Origin: DATLZU01 sp035573855
Lineage (GTDB): Bacteria; Nitrospirota; Nitrospiria; Nitrospirales; Nitrospiraceae
NCBI GenBank assembly: GCA_035573855.1
Contig: DATLZU010000030.1
Coordinates: 1-64,000, forward strand
DNA: 64,000 bases
Reading direction: 5' to 3'
Numbering within the stretch: position 1 is the first letter of the stretch; each line of letters begins with the position of its first letter. Below the pieces are notes generated by a model, which was not told where the DNA came from, made no database searches, and was given only the letters and a program-made list of their open reading frames with translations. The position numbers and the translations under genes were made by a program. Positions 52,220 to 61,235 of this stretch are shown here, in pieces.

Positions 52220-52498
52220 ATGTTGCTCAGCGAAGACAAGGTCGCCCATCTCTCGCACATCATTCTGAACGTGTTGAAGCAGAGTCCGGCCATTCGGCTC
52301 ACGGGAGAAGAAGGTCGCGTTCTGCGCGAGATCAAACGCGTGATAGCGGCGGAACTCGCGCAGGAAGAAAAGCTCGATCAGACGGTACGGGCCAAATTGC
52401 GGTCCTATTCCCGGCTCATCGTCGAGGGCAGTGCGGAATGGGAGGTGCTGTACCGCAAGATGTTTGAAGAGGAGCTTCGCAAGCAAGCCAAGCCTTGA
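52220..52498 (+). CDS. DUF507 family protein (second copy)
   Basis: 92 residues: MLLSEDKVAHLSHIILNVLKQSPAIRL...IKRVIAAELAQEEKLDQTVRAKLRSYSRLIVEGSAEWEVLYRKMFEEEL. Same helical plan and length as the gene at 51844-52125, but only distantly similar. Function unknown. The pairing suggests that the two form a heteromer or that one copy is specialised. Confidence 0.83.
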   Translation: MLLSEDKVAHLSHIILNVLKQSPAIRLTGEEGRVLREIKRVIAAELAQEEKLDQTVRAKLRSYSRLIVEGSAEWEVLYRKMFEEELRKQAKP

Positions 52499-52536
52499 GT
52501 TCGAGAACCACAGCCCGAGTTGTGGGAGGAGGAGTT

Positions 52537-52980
52537 ATGGGGATCGCGAGCGTTGTGGTGAGCGTTCTGTTCGCTCTCACTCTGGGAGCCTGCGCCGGGA
52601 ATGAGAAGCCGAAACCGCTGGTACCGCTGGCCTTGGGCGCGGGAGCCCAGGCGTCGGCGGTCGCCCTGACCCAGGAGGGGACCGCCGCCTATCAGAGCGG
52701 CCAGTTCATGGAGGCGAAGACCTATTTCCGTCAGGCTGTCGCGGCCGCACCGGATTCCGGTCCGGCGCATTACAACTTGGCGCTGGCGCTGAACGCACTG
52801 GGGGAAACCGAAGAAGCGCGCGCACATTTCATCGAGGCTGCCAATCTCGCCCCGGGCGATAAGGTCATCTGGGATTCGCCAGCCCTGCGGCCCTATGGTT
52901 CGCCGGAGTCAAAAAAGGTGGTTAAGGAACCTCAGAATAGTTACACGAGGCCGGCGTTCGGACAACTCGGTCCTCGGTGA
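52537..52980 (+). CDS. TPR-repeat lipoprotein
   Basis: 147 residues from ATG 52537, preceded by GGAGGAGG. The signal peptide ends in a lipobox LGAC, so it is expected to be a lipoprotein. The mature part has two TPR units (LTQEGTAAYQSGQFMEAKTYFRQAVAAAP and AHYNLALALNALGETEEARAHFIEAANLAP). A short protein-interaction scaffold in the envelope. It lies 26 bases before the peroxiredoxin gene. Confidence 0.82.
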   Translation: MGIASVVVSVLFALTLGACAGNEKPKPLVPLALGAGAQASAVALTQEGTAAYQSGQFMEAKTYFRQAVAAAPDSGPAHYNLALALNALGETEEARAHFIEAANLAPGDKVIWDSPALRPYGSPESKKVVKEPQNSYTRPAFGQLGPR

Positions 52981-53006
52981 TCCAACGGAGGCGGAACGTT
53001 GCCACC

Positions 53007-53474
53007 ATGGCGAAAGCGTTGGCGGTCGGAGACAAGGCGCCGGAGTTCGCACTCCCGAACGAAACCGGCAAGACGGTGAAGCTCAAGGACTTCAAAGGGC
53101 AACCGGTCGTCCTTTACTTTTATCCCAAAGACGACACGCCGGGCTGTACGAAGGAAGCGTGCAACTTCCGCGACGCCCTGGAGACGATCAAGAAGACAGG
53201 CGCGGTCGTGCTGGGCGTCAGTCTCGACAGCAAGGAGTCGCATCAGAAATTCATCGCCAAGCACCAGTTGCCCTTCTCGTTGCTCAGCGACGAAGAAGCG
53301 ACGGTGTCGAAAGCCTATGGCGTGTACAAGCAGAAGAACATGTACGGGAAAACGTTCTGGGGTATCGAACGGAGCACCTTTGTCATCGATTCCGCCGGCA
53401 GGGTAAAAGCGATCTTCCGCAAGGTCAAGGTCGACGGCCACGTGGACGAAGTGCTGGCGGCCTTGAAGACATAG
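53007..53474 (+). CDS. bcp: Thioredoxin-dependent peroxiredoxin (BCP type)
   Basis: 155 residues from ATG 53007. The peroxidatic Cys lies in YPKDDTPGCTKEACNFRD, with a second Cys five residues on (atypical 2-Cys BCP subtype), and the arginine in GIERSTFVID completes the site. It reduces peroxides with electrons from thioredoxin, which is also encoded in the window. Confidence 0.93.
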   Translation: MAKALAVGDKAPEFALPNETGKTVKLKDFKGQPVVLYFYPKDDTPGCTKEACNFRDALETIKKTGAVVLGVSLDSKESHQKFIAKHQLPFSLLSDEEATVSKAYGVYKQKNMYGKTFWGIERSTFVIDSAGRVKAIFRKVKVDGHVDEVLAALKT

Positions 53475-53479
53475 CTTTG

Positions 53480-53770
53480 ATGCGAGAGCCTGTGGGTCAG
53501 GGGCATTATCGTCTCGAGCCTCTCGAAATTATGGACATCCGAGAAAAGATTTGGCATGGACTCCGAGCCGCATCGCTTTCCGTCATGCCCGGCGCAGGAC
53601 ACTTGTACATCGGCGAGAAACGGGGCTATACGCTCCTCGTCAGCGCCCTGACCCTTCTTCTGGTCTCCCGCCTCATTTGGCCGCCCGCCGAACTGTTCTA
53701 TTTGAGTTTAGCGATCTTCTCGGCCTTCGACGTCTATGCCACCGTCAAGCGGGGATATGGACTGATTTGA
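53480..53770 (+). CDS. Small membrane protein
   Basis: 96 residues from ATG 53480, or 79 from ATG 53531; neither has a good ribosome-binding site. Two hydrophobic helices (YTLLVSALTLLLVSRLIW and LFYLSLAIFSAFDVYATV) follow a PGAGHLYIGEKRGY segment that resembles the glycine-rich turn of small TM2-type membrane proteins. Function unknown. It follows the peroxiredoxin by five bases. Confidence 0.65.
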   Translation: MREPVGQGHYRLEPLEIMDIREKIWHGLRAASLSVMPGAGHLYIGEKRGYTLLVSALTLLLVSRLIWPPAELFYLSLAIFSAFDVYATVKRGYGLI

Positions 53771-53802
53771 CGGGTGGTATCGACCGACACTGCCCAGTAA
53801 GC

Positions 53803-54702
53803 ATGCAAGCGAGGCAAGCCTTCGCTCACAGGGTGTTCGGCGCTCTCGCTGTACTTGCACCATGGGCTTTCCTCCAATGTGCGATCGCGGACGGCGAGGT
53901 CCAAGGAGCCGAGAAGATCGAGGGCACGCTCTCAGTCAACGATACGTTGGTCGTGTCCGGAGAGACGGCCAGGATCGAGGCAAAGCTGGTACGGAGCGGG
54001 TTGCTGAGCGAGACCGGCCTTGGCGGCGAGAGACTCGAGCTGCTCATCGAAGGCAAGGTCGTCGCGACGGCCATGACGGGCGGCGACGGTCGTGCGTTTT
54101 TCGACTATCGGCATCCGAGGAAGGGCAATCACACGCTGACGGTCACGGTGCGGCTGGTCCCAAATCCCCGGGTCTTAGCGCCCGCGGCGACCGGGACACT
54201 GGCCGTGTGGGAGCGGCGGCGTCCCATCCTGCTGGTGGAATTGGCAGCGTTATTCGAAGAACCCCCGGCGCCGTTCCTGCCGCTGCCGCTGGAGATTGGC
54301 GGTCCAGGGCGCCCGGCTGCGGCGCCCGACGCCGCGGATGAACTCGCACGGTTGACCAAGTTTTACTACAATCCTGTCTATCTGGCGTGGCCGGGCAAAG
54401 AGCCATCCGGCTCATTCGGCTCGACGGACGAAATCAGGGCCTGGCTTCGTGACCATAAATTCCCCGACGGCGTGGTCATGACCGTGCGCCCGGGCCAGGA
54501 TGCCCTCAAAACGGCGCTCGACGAGCTCAAAGCCCAGGGCTGGGCCTCGCTGAAAAGCGGCATCGGCCGCACCCGCGGTTTTGCCGAAGTCCTCCTCGAC
54601 CACCGCCTGGAGGTCGTTATCGTTCCCGAGTCCCGACGGGGTGAACTGCCGCGGAAAGCAAAGGTGGCGAAGGATTGGAAAGAGGTGAGGAAAAAGCTCT
54701 AG
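53803..54702 (+). CDS. Exported protein of unknown function
   Basis: 299 residues from ATG 53803. A signal-peptide-like N-terminus (FGALAVLAPWAFLQCAIADG) is followed by an Ig-like beta domain (about 35-130: GTLSVNDTLVVSGETARIEAKLV...GDGRAFFDYRHPRKGNHTLTV). The C-terminal domain has EIRAWLRDHKFPDGVVMTV and RLEVVIVPE, which resembles the C-terminal part of LNS2/APP1-type HAD phosphatases, but the catalytic aspartates are not evident. Function unknown. Confidence 0.75.
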   Translation: MQARQAFAHRVFGALAVLAPWAFLQCAIADGEVQGAEKIEGTLSVNDTLVVSGETARIEAKLVRSGLLSETGLGGERLELLIEGKVVATAMTGGDGRAFFDYRHPRKGNHTLTVTVRLVPNPRVLAPAATGTLAVWERRRPILLVELAALFEEPPAPFLPLPLEIGGPGRPAAAPDAADELARLTKFYYNPVYLAWPGKEPSGSFGSTDEIRAWLRDHKFPDGVVMTVRPGQDALKTALDELKAQGWASLKSGIGRTRGFAEVLLDHRLEVVIVPESRRGELPRKAKVAKDWKEVRKKL

Positions 54703-54782
54703 CTTTCTTTCTTTTTCCCATCGCGATCCTTTAAGATAGTCTTGATCTTCTTGACCCTTGAGTAGGCTGAGGCCTCCGGCGG

Positions 54783-56144
54783 ATGCGGGCGAAGACCAGT
54801 TTCTCCTGCCAGGCATGCGGACACCAAGCGCTTCGGTGGCTGGGCCGCTGCCCAGACTGCGGCGGCTGGAACACCATGAGGGAGGAACGGGTCTCCGCCG
54901 CCAGCAAGGGCCGCCCGGCTGCATTCAAGATCGCCTCCTTCAACGCGACCCCTCTTGTGGAGATCGAGGCCGTCGGCGAACATCGCCGCTGCACCGGTAT
55001 CGGGGAATTCGACCGGGTGCTAGGCGGCGGGGTTGTCTCAGGCTCCGTGATCTTGATCGGCGGAGACCCCGGCATCGGCAAGACGACATTGCTTTTGCAG
55101 GCCCTTCCCAGATTGGCCTTCGACGGAGAGAAGGTCCTCTATGTCTCCGGCGAAGAGTCGCCGCGGCAGATTAAGATGCGGGGGCAACGGCTGGGGATCG
55201 AGCATCCCGGGTTGTTGATCCTGGCGGAAACTTCGTTGGAGGAAGTCCTCAAGGCCGTGCGGGAGATCCAACCGGCGGCGATAGTCGTGGATTCTATTCA
55301 GACGGTCTATACGGATCAACTGTCTTCGGCGCCTGGGAGCGTCAGCCAAGTGCAGGAGGTTGCCGGCCAACTGATGTGGTTGGCCAAACGGAGCGGCGTG
55401 CCGGTGTTCATCATCGGCCACGTCACCAAGGAAGGGGCCATCGCCGGTCCGCGCTTGCTCGAGCACATTGTGGATACGGTGCTGTACTTCGAGGGAGACA
55501 AAGGCCACAGCTACCGCATCCTGCGGGCGGTGAAGAACCGGTTCGGGTCGACCAACGAAATCGGCGTCTTCGAGATGAAGGATGTGGGTCTAGAAGAGGT
55601 CGGCAATCCCTCGGAGCTGTTTCTGGCGGAACGACCGCGACGCAGCCCCGGCTCCGTCGTTGTGTCAAGCCTCGAGGGCTCACGCCCGATCCTGGTCGAA
55701 GTGCAGGCGCTCGTGTCGCCGACCGGCTATGCCATGCCCAAACGCATGGCCAACGGCGTCGAGGTGAACCGGGTCTCGCTGCTCCTAGCCGTCATGGAGA
55801 AACGCCTCGGGATGCATCTCTCCGGACAGGACGTGTACGTGAATGTGGTGGGCGGCCTGCGGATCGACGAACCGGCTATTGATTTGGGAATCGTGGCCGC
55901 CGTCACTTCGAGCTTGCGGGAGGTGCCGATCGATCCTCACACCTTGGTGCTGGGTGAGGTGGGGCTCGGGGGAGAGGTGCGGGCCATTACCCAGGCTGAT
56001 CTTCGCATCCGCGAGGCCGCCAAGATGGGATTTCGGCGCTGTCTGCTGCCGGAACGGAACGTGTCCAAGCTCGGGCCCATCGACGGCATCGAATTGATCG
56101 GCATTCACGAGTTACAAGACGCCTTGGATGTGGCGCTGACGTGA
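54783..56144 (+). CDS. radA: DNA repair protein RadA (Sms)
   Basis: 453 residues. Zinc finger CQACGHQALRWLGRCPDCGGW at the N-terminus; RecA-like ATPase with Walker A GGDPGIGKTTLL and Walker B-like AIVVDSIQTV; the RadA-specific KNRFGSTNEIGVFEM; and a C-terminal Lon-type fold (VNVVGGLRIDEPAIDLGIVAAV). It acts as a branch-migration helicase in recombination. It is followed 28 bases later by a lipoprotein gene. Confidence 0.96.
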   Translation: MRAKTSFSCQACGHQALRWLGRCPDCGGWNTMREERVSAASKGRPAAFKIASFNATPLVEIEAVGEHRRCTGIGEFDRVLGGGVVSGSVILIGGDPGIGKTTLLLQALPRLAFDGEKVLYVSGEESPRQIKMRGQRLGIEHPGLLILAETSLEEVLKAVREIQPAAIVVDSIQTVYTDQLSSAPGSVSQVQEVAGQLMWLAKRSGVPVFIIGHVTKEGAIAGPRLLEHIVDTVLYFEGDKGHSYRILRAVKNRFGSTNEIGVFEMKDVGLEEVGNPSELFLAERPRRSPGSVVVSSLEGSRPILVEVQALVSPTGYAMPKRMANGVEVNRVSLLLAVMEKRLGMHLSGQDVYVNVVGGLRIDEPAIDLGIVAAVTSSLREVPIDPHTLVLGEVGLGGEVRAITQADLRIREAAKMGFRRCLLPERNVSKLGPIDGIELIGIHELQDALDVALT

Positions 56145-56172
56145 ACTGCATCGTGAAAAGTTCAAAGAGCAC

Positions 56173-57012
56173 ATGAAGTTTTCGAATCATCTTGCCTACT
56201 CCGTGTTACCCGTGGCACTGGCGCTCATAGCCGGCTGTGCATTCTGGTTTCCCCGCGCGGAGGTCCCGCTGAAAGAAGCGACGGCAGCCGAGCTCATCGC
56301 TCTGTTGCGCGAGCGAGAAGCGGCGATCCAGACGATGAAAGGGCTGTTTCGGGTGTCCATCAAGGGAGAAGGGATCCCGATCGCGCAGCGGATGGAGGGC
56401 GCCATTTATTATCGCCGTCCCGATGCGATGCGGCTTCAGGGATTTACCGTCTTGGGGAGCGAGTTGTTTGAATTCGTCCTCTCGGATGATCTGTACAAGC
56501 TACGCCTGCCCGCGATGAGTCGCGTGCTGACCGGTCGCTCGTCCGAGATGGGTAAAATGGGCAAGTTGGCGCGCCCGTTCCAGTTGAGCGTCTGGGCGAT
56601 GAGCGGCGCGGTCGGGATCGCGTCGGTGGCCGAACACGAGCGCGTCGCGCTCGCCGAGGACGGCGATCGATACCGCCTGGATGTGTTCGCGCCGGGCGAA
56701 GGCGACCCCCGGAGCAGGACCGTGGTCCGCCGTATTTGGTTCGAGCGGCGCTCGTTCCAGGTGGTGCAGGAGGAGCGGCTGTCGCCGACCGGCGAACTCG
56801 AGGCGGTCATGTATTTCGACGATTTCCGTCCGGTGGGCGAGAGCGAGAACGGCGGACCAGCGCGGAACGCGAGAGGGGGATCGCGAACGCCGCTGATGCG
56901 GCCGTTTAAGATTACGATGGAGGACGGCCATGGGCGGGGCAGCCTGCAGGTAACGTTTCATGAGATCATCCCCAACGCGCCGTTACGACCGGCCGATCTC
57001 GGAACCGTGTAG
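56173..57012 (+). CDS. Lipoprotein, LolB/DUF4292-like
   Basis: 279 residues. The signal peptide ends in the lipobox IAGC. The mature part (AAIQTMKGLFRVSIKGEG...GAIYYRRPDAMRLQGFTVLGSELFEFVLSDDLYKLRLP) follows the half-barrel plan of LolA/LolB-type lipid-carrier proteins and DUF4292. It may shuttle lipoproteins or lipids to the outer membrane. It precedes tsaB by 12 bases. Confidence 0.78.
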   Translation: MKFSNHLAYSVLPVALALIAGCAFWFPRAEVPLKEATAAELIALLREREAAIQTMKGLFRVSIKGEGIPIAQRMEGAIYYRRPDAMRLQGFTVLGSELFEFVLSDDLYKLRLPAMSRVLTGRSSEMGKMGKLARPFQLSVWAMSGAVGIASVAEHERVALAEDGDRYRLDVFAPGEGDPRSRTVVRRIWFERRSFQVVQEERLSPTGELEAVMYFDDFRPVGESENGGPARNARGGSRTPLMRPFKITMEDGHGRGSLQVTFHEIIPNAPLRPADLGTV

Positions 57013-57024
57013 CGGGTGTAACGC

Positions 57025-57813
57025 ATGAAGATTCTGGCTGTTGAAACTGCGACGGCCTGGCAAAGCGTGGCGATTCTCGATGGCGAAACGGTGTTGGCCC
57101 GTTCGGATCGCGATGCCGAAGGCTCGCACGCCAAATGGCTGGTCCCGACGATCGATCGGTTGTTGTCGTTGGCAGATCTTGAACTCGCCCAATTGGACGG
57201 GCTCGCCGTCTCAATCGGGCCGGGGTCCTTCACCGGTTTGCGGATCGGGTTGGCGACGATGCTGGGATTCCGGGCGGTGACAGGGTTGCCTCTTGCGGTG
57301 GTCCCGACGTTGGAAGCGTTGGCGTGGAATCTCCGCGGGGCGGTGATCCCCATCTGCCCAATCATCACGGGCCGAACCGGTGAAGCCTACTGGGCCTTGT
57401 ATCAGTGGACCGGTGAGGGAACGTTGCGCCAGCTTGTGGGAGAACGAGTCGGGCCGCCGAACCGGGTCGACCAAGCTATACACGGCCCGACCCTTATGTT
57501 AGGGGACGGATGGCGGCGGTACGCGACGGACATCCGCCTGGCGTTGGCCGACCGGGCATCGTTCCTCCATGAGGCGCCGGACGAAGCGATGCTACCCTCG
57601 GCGGTGAGTATCGGTCTGGCGGGGTTGGAACGGCTGTCCCGCGGAGAAATAGCGGGGCTCGGCGTGGCTCCCCGCTATGTCCAGCGTTCCGAAGCCGAAA
57701 TCGCGCACGAGCGTCGTCCGGCTGGTTTGAGGACCAAGAGCCAGCGGATCATCCAACACGGGATCGGGCGTCGGCGAACCCGGCGCCCGATCGACTCTAT
57801 CCCTCGGCCGTGA
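57025..57813 (+). CDS. tsaB: tRNA threonylcarbamoyladenosine biosynthesis protein TsaB
   Basis: 262 residues. The ASKHA-fold opening ILAVETATAWQSVAILDG, then SIGPGSFTGLRIGLATMLGFR, is diagnostic. TsaB is the scaffold partner of TsaD in making t6A37 of ANN-decoding tRNAs. Its end is extended and rich in arginine. The stop codon overlaps the rimI start, a pairing found in many bacteria. Confidence 0.93.
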   Translation: MKILAVETATAWQSVAILDGETVLARSDRDAEGSHAKWLVPTIDRLLSLADLELAQLDGLAVSIGPGSFTGLRIGLATMLGFRAVTGLPLAVVPTLEALAWNLRGAVIPICPIITGRTGEAYWALYQWTGEGTLRQLVGERVGPPNRVDQAIHGPTLMLGDGWRRYATDIRLALADRASFLHEAPDEAMLPSAVSIGLAGLERLSRGEIAGLGVAPRYVQRSEAEIAHERRPAGLRTKSQRIIQHGIGRRRTRRPIDSIPRP

Positions 57814-58325
57814 TGAATGAGAATCCCTCCTGCCTGTTACACGGGTCGCTGGTGATCGAACCGGCTTCTCGGGAACTGTTGCCCGACCTGTTGCGGATCG
57901 AAGAGGCTTGCTTCTCCGCGCCCTGGAGTCGCAAAATGTTCGAGGCGGAGATGACCGGCAACCCGTTCGCCCGGTTTCTGGTTGCCCGGTTGGTCAACCG
58001 CGATGCGATGGACACAACCGTCGTCGGGTATTTGTGTTTCTGGATCGTGTTCGACGAAGTGCGGTTGATGAATTTGGCGGTGGTCCAAACGGAACGGCGG
58101 CGGGGCATCGCAACCGCGTTGGTATCAAGGGCTCTGGCGATGGGAAAAGCGGAGGGGGCGGTGCGTGCCGTGCTGGAGGTGAGGGCGTCGAACCATGCCG
58201 CCCGTGCGTTGTACGAGCGATTGGGCTTTCGCCCATTTTCGGCCAGAGCGAAGTACTATACCGATCCCGTGGAGGACGCGGTGCTGATGCGTTTGGAACC
58301 GTTAGTGGCCGAAGCGGCGCCGTGA
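57813..58325 (+). CDS. rimI: Ribosomal protein S18 alanine N-acetyltransferase
   Basis: 170 residues; ATG 57813 overlaps the tsaB stop (TGATGA; GTG one codon upstream is also in frame). The GNAT core is clear: RIEEACFSAPWSRKMFEAEM, VRLMNLAVVQTERRRGIATALVSRAL (acetyl-CoA-binding loop RRRGIA), then LEVRASNHAARALYERLGF and the C-terminal Tyr in RAKYY. It acetylates the N-terminus of S18. Confidence 0.92.
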   Translation: MNENPSCLLHGSLVIEPASRELLPDLLRIEEACFSAPWSRKMFEAEMTGNPFARFLVARLVNRDAMDTTVVGYLCFWIVFDEVRLMNLAVVQTERRRGIATALVSRALAMGKAEGAVRAVLEVRASNHAARALYERLGFRPFSARAKYYTDPVEDAVLMRLEPLVAEAAP

Positions 58326-58337
58326 CATCACGTCGAG

Positions 58338-58371
58338 GAGCCAGCCCCGGAGGGCAGGCTCGCGTTTTCTT
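58338..58371 (+). terminator. Rho-independent terminator after rimI
   Basis: GAGCC-A-GCCC pairs with GGGC-A-GGCTC around a CGGA loop (58338-58361), followed by GCGTTTTCTT. The tsaB-rimI transcript likely ends here, before the small DUF465 gene. Confidence 0.75.
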
Positions 58372-58392
58372 ATTCAACCAGGGAGGTGCGAT

Positions 58393-58635
58393 ATGCTGAC
58401 GGACAGTTCGATTGCTGAGCGGTTGCGCCAATCCAGCAGCGAATTCCGGGAGTTGGAAGAATCTCACCACCGGCTTGATGCTGAATTGGCCGAACTCCAG
58501 AAACGGCACGTGCTGACCCCGTCAGAAGAACTGCTGAAAAAGCAGATTCAGAAAGAAAAGCTGGCGAAAAAAGACAAGATGGCGGAACTCATCCGCCTGT
58601 ATCGCGAAAAGGAATTGCACTCCACCACACACTAA
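58393..58635 (+). CDS. YdcH/DUF465 family protein
   Basis: 80 residues from ATG 58393, with AGGGAGGT upstream. The sequence is one charged helix-hairpin-like coiled coil: ELEESHHRLDAELAELQKRHVLTPSEELLKKQIQKEKLAKKDKMAELI. Its small size and KK-rich second helix are typical of DUF465. Function unknown. It stands between the rimI terminator and tatC. Confidence 0.83.
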   Translation: MLTDSSIAERLRQSSSEFRELEESHHRLDAELAELQKRHVLTPSEELLKKQIQKEKLAKKDKMAELIRLYREKELHSTTH

Positions 58636-58713
58636 ATCATTCGCGCCGAGTCAGCGCGCCGCCCGCCAGGCCGATGGAGCGAAGCCGGGCTGAAAGCCGG
58701 GAGTCCGTGTGCC

Positions 58714-59481
58714 ATGCTTCCACCGTTAGCGACCCACCTACGGACGGTCAAACGACGGCTTGCGATCGTCGCCGGCACCTTGGCGGCGACGTTCGTCTTG
58801 ACGTTTACCTACTCGGCCGAAATCATCGCGTGGCTCAATCGACCGTTTCCCAACGCCCTGGTGTTCTATGGCCCGGCCGAAGCGCTGTTCGCCTCTGTCA
58901 AGGTCTCGTTCTTGGCGGGCTTTGTGTTGAGCCTGCCGGTGATCTTCTATCACGTTTGGAAATTCATCGAGCCGGCTTTGCTGCCGAAGGAGCAGCGCCT
59001 GGCGATTCCGCTGTTTCTTCTGGCCGGTTGCCTGTTCGGATTGGGGTTGGTCTTTTGCAACCTCGTGATTCTGCCCTTGGTCATCGAGTTTTTCGTCGGT
59101 TTCGGAATGGATCGGGCCATTACCCCGGAGCTGGCCGTCGGCACGTACATCGATTTCAACGTCAAGTTTCTACTGGTCTTCGGCTGCGCGTTCGAGCTGC
59201 CGCTCGTGCTGACGTTGCTGGCCCGCATCGGCGCGGTGTCGGCCCGCGCGCTGGCGTCCTATCGGAAGCACGCTGTGATGGTCGCGTTGATCTTGTCGGC
59301 TGTCGTTACGCCTGACGCGACTTTGTTTACCATGTTGTTGATGGCCGTGCCGCTCATGGTGCTGTACGAGGTCGGAATCATTGGTGCCAGGTTATTCGGC
59401 CGGACTTCGGCGGCCGGCGAAGATGCCGCTCCGGTGGAAGCCCCGGTGCCGATAGGCACGGCGGGACATCGGGTGCGATGA
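58714..59481 (+). CDS. tatC: Sec-independent protein translocase subunit TatC
   Basis: 255 residues with six membrane helices. The conserved start HLRTVKRRL is followed by LNRPFPNALVFYGPAEALFASVKVSFLAG, VWKFIEPALLPKEQR and the late LSAVVTPDATLFTMLLMAVPLMVLYEVGI. TatC recognises twin-arginine signal peptides. tatA/tatB are not adjacent. The C-terminal tail is extended by about 25 residues. Confidence 0.95.
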   Translation: MLPPLATHLRTVKRRLAIVAGTLAATFVLTFTYSAEIIAWLNRPFPNALVFYGPAEALFASVKVSFLAGFVLSLPVIFYHVWKFIEPALLPKEQRLAIPLFLLAGCLFGLGLVFCNLVILPLVIEFFVGFGMDRAITPELAVGTYIDFNVKFLLVFGCAFELPLVLTLLARIGAVSARALASYRKHAVMVALILSAVVTPDATLFTMLLMAVPLMVLYEVGIIGARLFGRTSAAGEDAAPVEAPVPIGTAGHRVR

Positions 59482-60599
59482 TGAACAAGCTGTTATGCAA
59501 CGGTGGGCGTGGTCGTGGGATCGGATCGATCGGATTGGGAATCGGTCTGTTGGCCGGAATCGCGTTCGGCGCGGCGCGGGTCGAGGCCGAGTCGACCATC
59601 GATTTCCTGAGTCCGCACCGAGCCCCAACGCCGCGGGTTTGGAAGACGAACCGGCCGACCGAACCTTCCGCGTCCGCGGTGAGCATTCAAGCGATGACCA
59701 CGCTGGGCAAGAACACCGTGTTCGCCGGGTCGTTCGGCATGGGCATATTCCGCAGCGATGACCGCGGAGGGGTATGGACCCCCGTGAACGAAGGCTTGAC
59801 CGATCCTTTTATTCTGTGCCTGGCGGCCGGTTCAGATGGCACGGTATACGCGGGGACGTTCCGCGGAGGCGTGTTTCGGACCCGCGACCGTGGCGAGAGC
59901 TGGCAACCGGTGAACGCGGGACTCAAGCGACTGGAGATCAAAACGCTGCTGATTACGCCCGGTGTCATCTATGCCGGAACGGGCGACGGCGTGTATCGGC
60001 TGAACGAGGCTGACGATCGCTGGACCGTGGTAACCACAGGGCTAGACGAAGTCCTGGTTCATGCGTTGGCCAAGGCGTCGGACGGCACCCTGTTCGCCGG
60101 GACTTCGGGAAAAGGCGTGTTGCGGTATAAAGAAAGTTCGCCGGGTTGGGTCCGCATGCGGCACGGGCTCAGGGACCATGAGGGGCTGGTGGAAAATTTC
60201 ATCAGGGTGCTGGCCATTGACAAAGAGCAGGGCGTGTATGCCGGCACATTCGACGGCGGCGTCTTCAGGAGCAATGACGGTGGCCAGACATGGCGCCCGA
60301 TCAGCCGTGCGTTGCCGAACGATTCGATCCGCGGCATTCTCGCCAACGAGCGGGGCCTGTTCGTCGCCACCGGCCGGGGGATCTACAAGACCGTCGATCA
60401 AGGACGGCAATGGACAGCGTTGAACAACGGTCTGACCAACATGTCGGTGCAGGTGCTGGTCGACTCCGGTGCCGGATCGCTGTATGCAGGAACGAGTTCC
60501 GGGGCCTTCCGCAGCGACGACGACGGGAAAACTTGGGTGCCGATCAGCGAAGGCTTGCAGGGAACCTTGCGCTCGCCGTTTGAGACGCCGTTCAAATAG
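59478..60599 (+). CDS. Exported BNR/sortilin-type repeat protein
   Basis: 373 residues; ATG 59478 overlaps the tatC stop by four bases (a second ATG follows at 59481). A signal peptide (IGLGIGLLAGIAFG) is followed by about seven beta-propeller blades, each with an Asp-box-like SxDxGxxW motif (SDDRGGVWTPVNEGL, TRDRGESWQPVNAGL, SNDGGQTWRPISRAL, SDDDGKTWVPISEGL) and a YAGTxxGGVF strand. Such proteins resemble photosystem II assembly factor Ycf48-type or sortilin propellers. Translational coupling to tatC is notable. Confidence 0.85.
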   Translation: MMNKLLCNGGRGRGIGSIGLGIGLLAGIAFGAARVEAESTIDFLSPHRAPTPRVWKTNRPTEPSASAVSIQAMTTLGKNTVFAGSFGMGIFRSDDRGGVWTPVNEGLTDPFILCLAAGSDGTVYAGTFRGGVFRTRDRGESWQPVNAGLKRLEIKTLLITPGVIYAGTGDGVYRLNEADDRWTVVTTGLDEVLVHALAKASDGTLFAGTSGKGVLRYKESSPGWVRMRHGLRDHEGLVENFIRVLAIDKEQGVYAGTFDGGVFRSNDGGQTWRPISRALPNDSIRGILANERGLFVATGRGIYKTVDQGRQWTALNNGLTNMSVQVLVDSGAGSLYAGTSSGAFRSDDDGKTWVPISEGLQGTLRSPFETPFK

Positions 60600-60725
60600 A
60601 GGCCGCTCTGAAAAAACGGCGAAAAAACCGATAACGCCTCATTTCAGTCCCCCGCTCCGAGTCCACGGACCGCCATCTGTCCGCTGTCGGCTCTGCGTCG
60701 GAGCATTTGTGAGAAAGGATCATCT

Positions 60726-61235
60726 ATGCACGAGATCAGTGACCGAACGCGCGCGACCATTACCGTGATGTCCAAGGGGCAGACGCTCGGCGAGATCGTT
60801 CTGCGCTTTTTCCCAGATGTGGCGCCCAATCATGTGAGCAATTTCGTCAAGCTGGCCAAACAGGGGTTTTACAACGGCACCACCTTCCACCGGGTGATCC
60901 CGGGCTTCATGATCCAGGGTGGCGATCCCAACAGCAAGAATCCTGACCGGTCGACCCACGGCATGGGCGGACCGGGGTACCGGATCAAAGCGGAATTCAA
61001 CAGTCGGCCCCATAAACGGGGCACACTGTCGATGGCTAGGGCGAATGATCCGGACAGCGCCGGGTCGCAGTTCTTCATCTGCGTGGCGGACGCCAACTTT
61101 CTGGATTGGCAGTACACGGTGTTCGGCGAGGTCGTCAGCGGCATGGAAGTCGTCGATAAGGTCGTCAATATGAAACGCGACGGCCGCGATAACCCGCTCG
61201 ATCGGGTGGAGATGACGGTTACGGTCAGCGAATGA
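60726..61235 (+). CDS. Peptidyl-prolyl cis-trans isomerase (cyclophilin)
   Basis: 169 residues from ATG 60726, with GAAAGGA upstream. The cyclophilin core is unmistakable: FYNGTTFHRVIPGFMIQGGDP, the ARANDPDSAGSQFFIC segment and the closing VFGEVVSGMEVVD. The active-site Arg (FHRV) and Phe/Gln residues are kept. No signal peptide, so cytoplasmic. It isomerises X-Pro peptide bonds. Confidence 0.95.
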   Translation: MHEISDRTRATITVMSKGQTLGEIVLRFFPDVAPNHVSNFVKLAKQGFYNGTTFHRVIPGFMIQGGDPNSKNPDRSTHGMGGPGYRIKAEFNSRPHKRGTLSMARANDPDSAGSQFFICVADANFLDWQYTVFGEVVSGMEVVDKVVNMKRDGRDNPLDRVEMTVTVSE

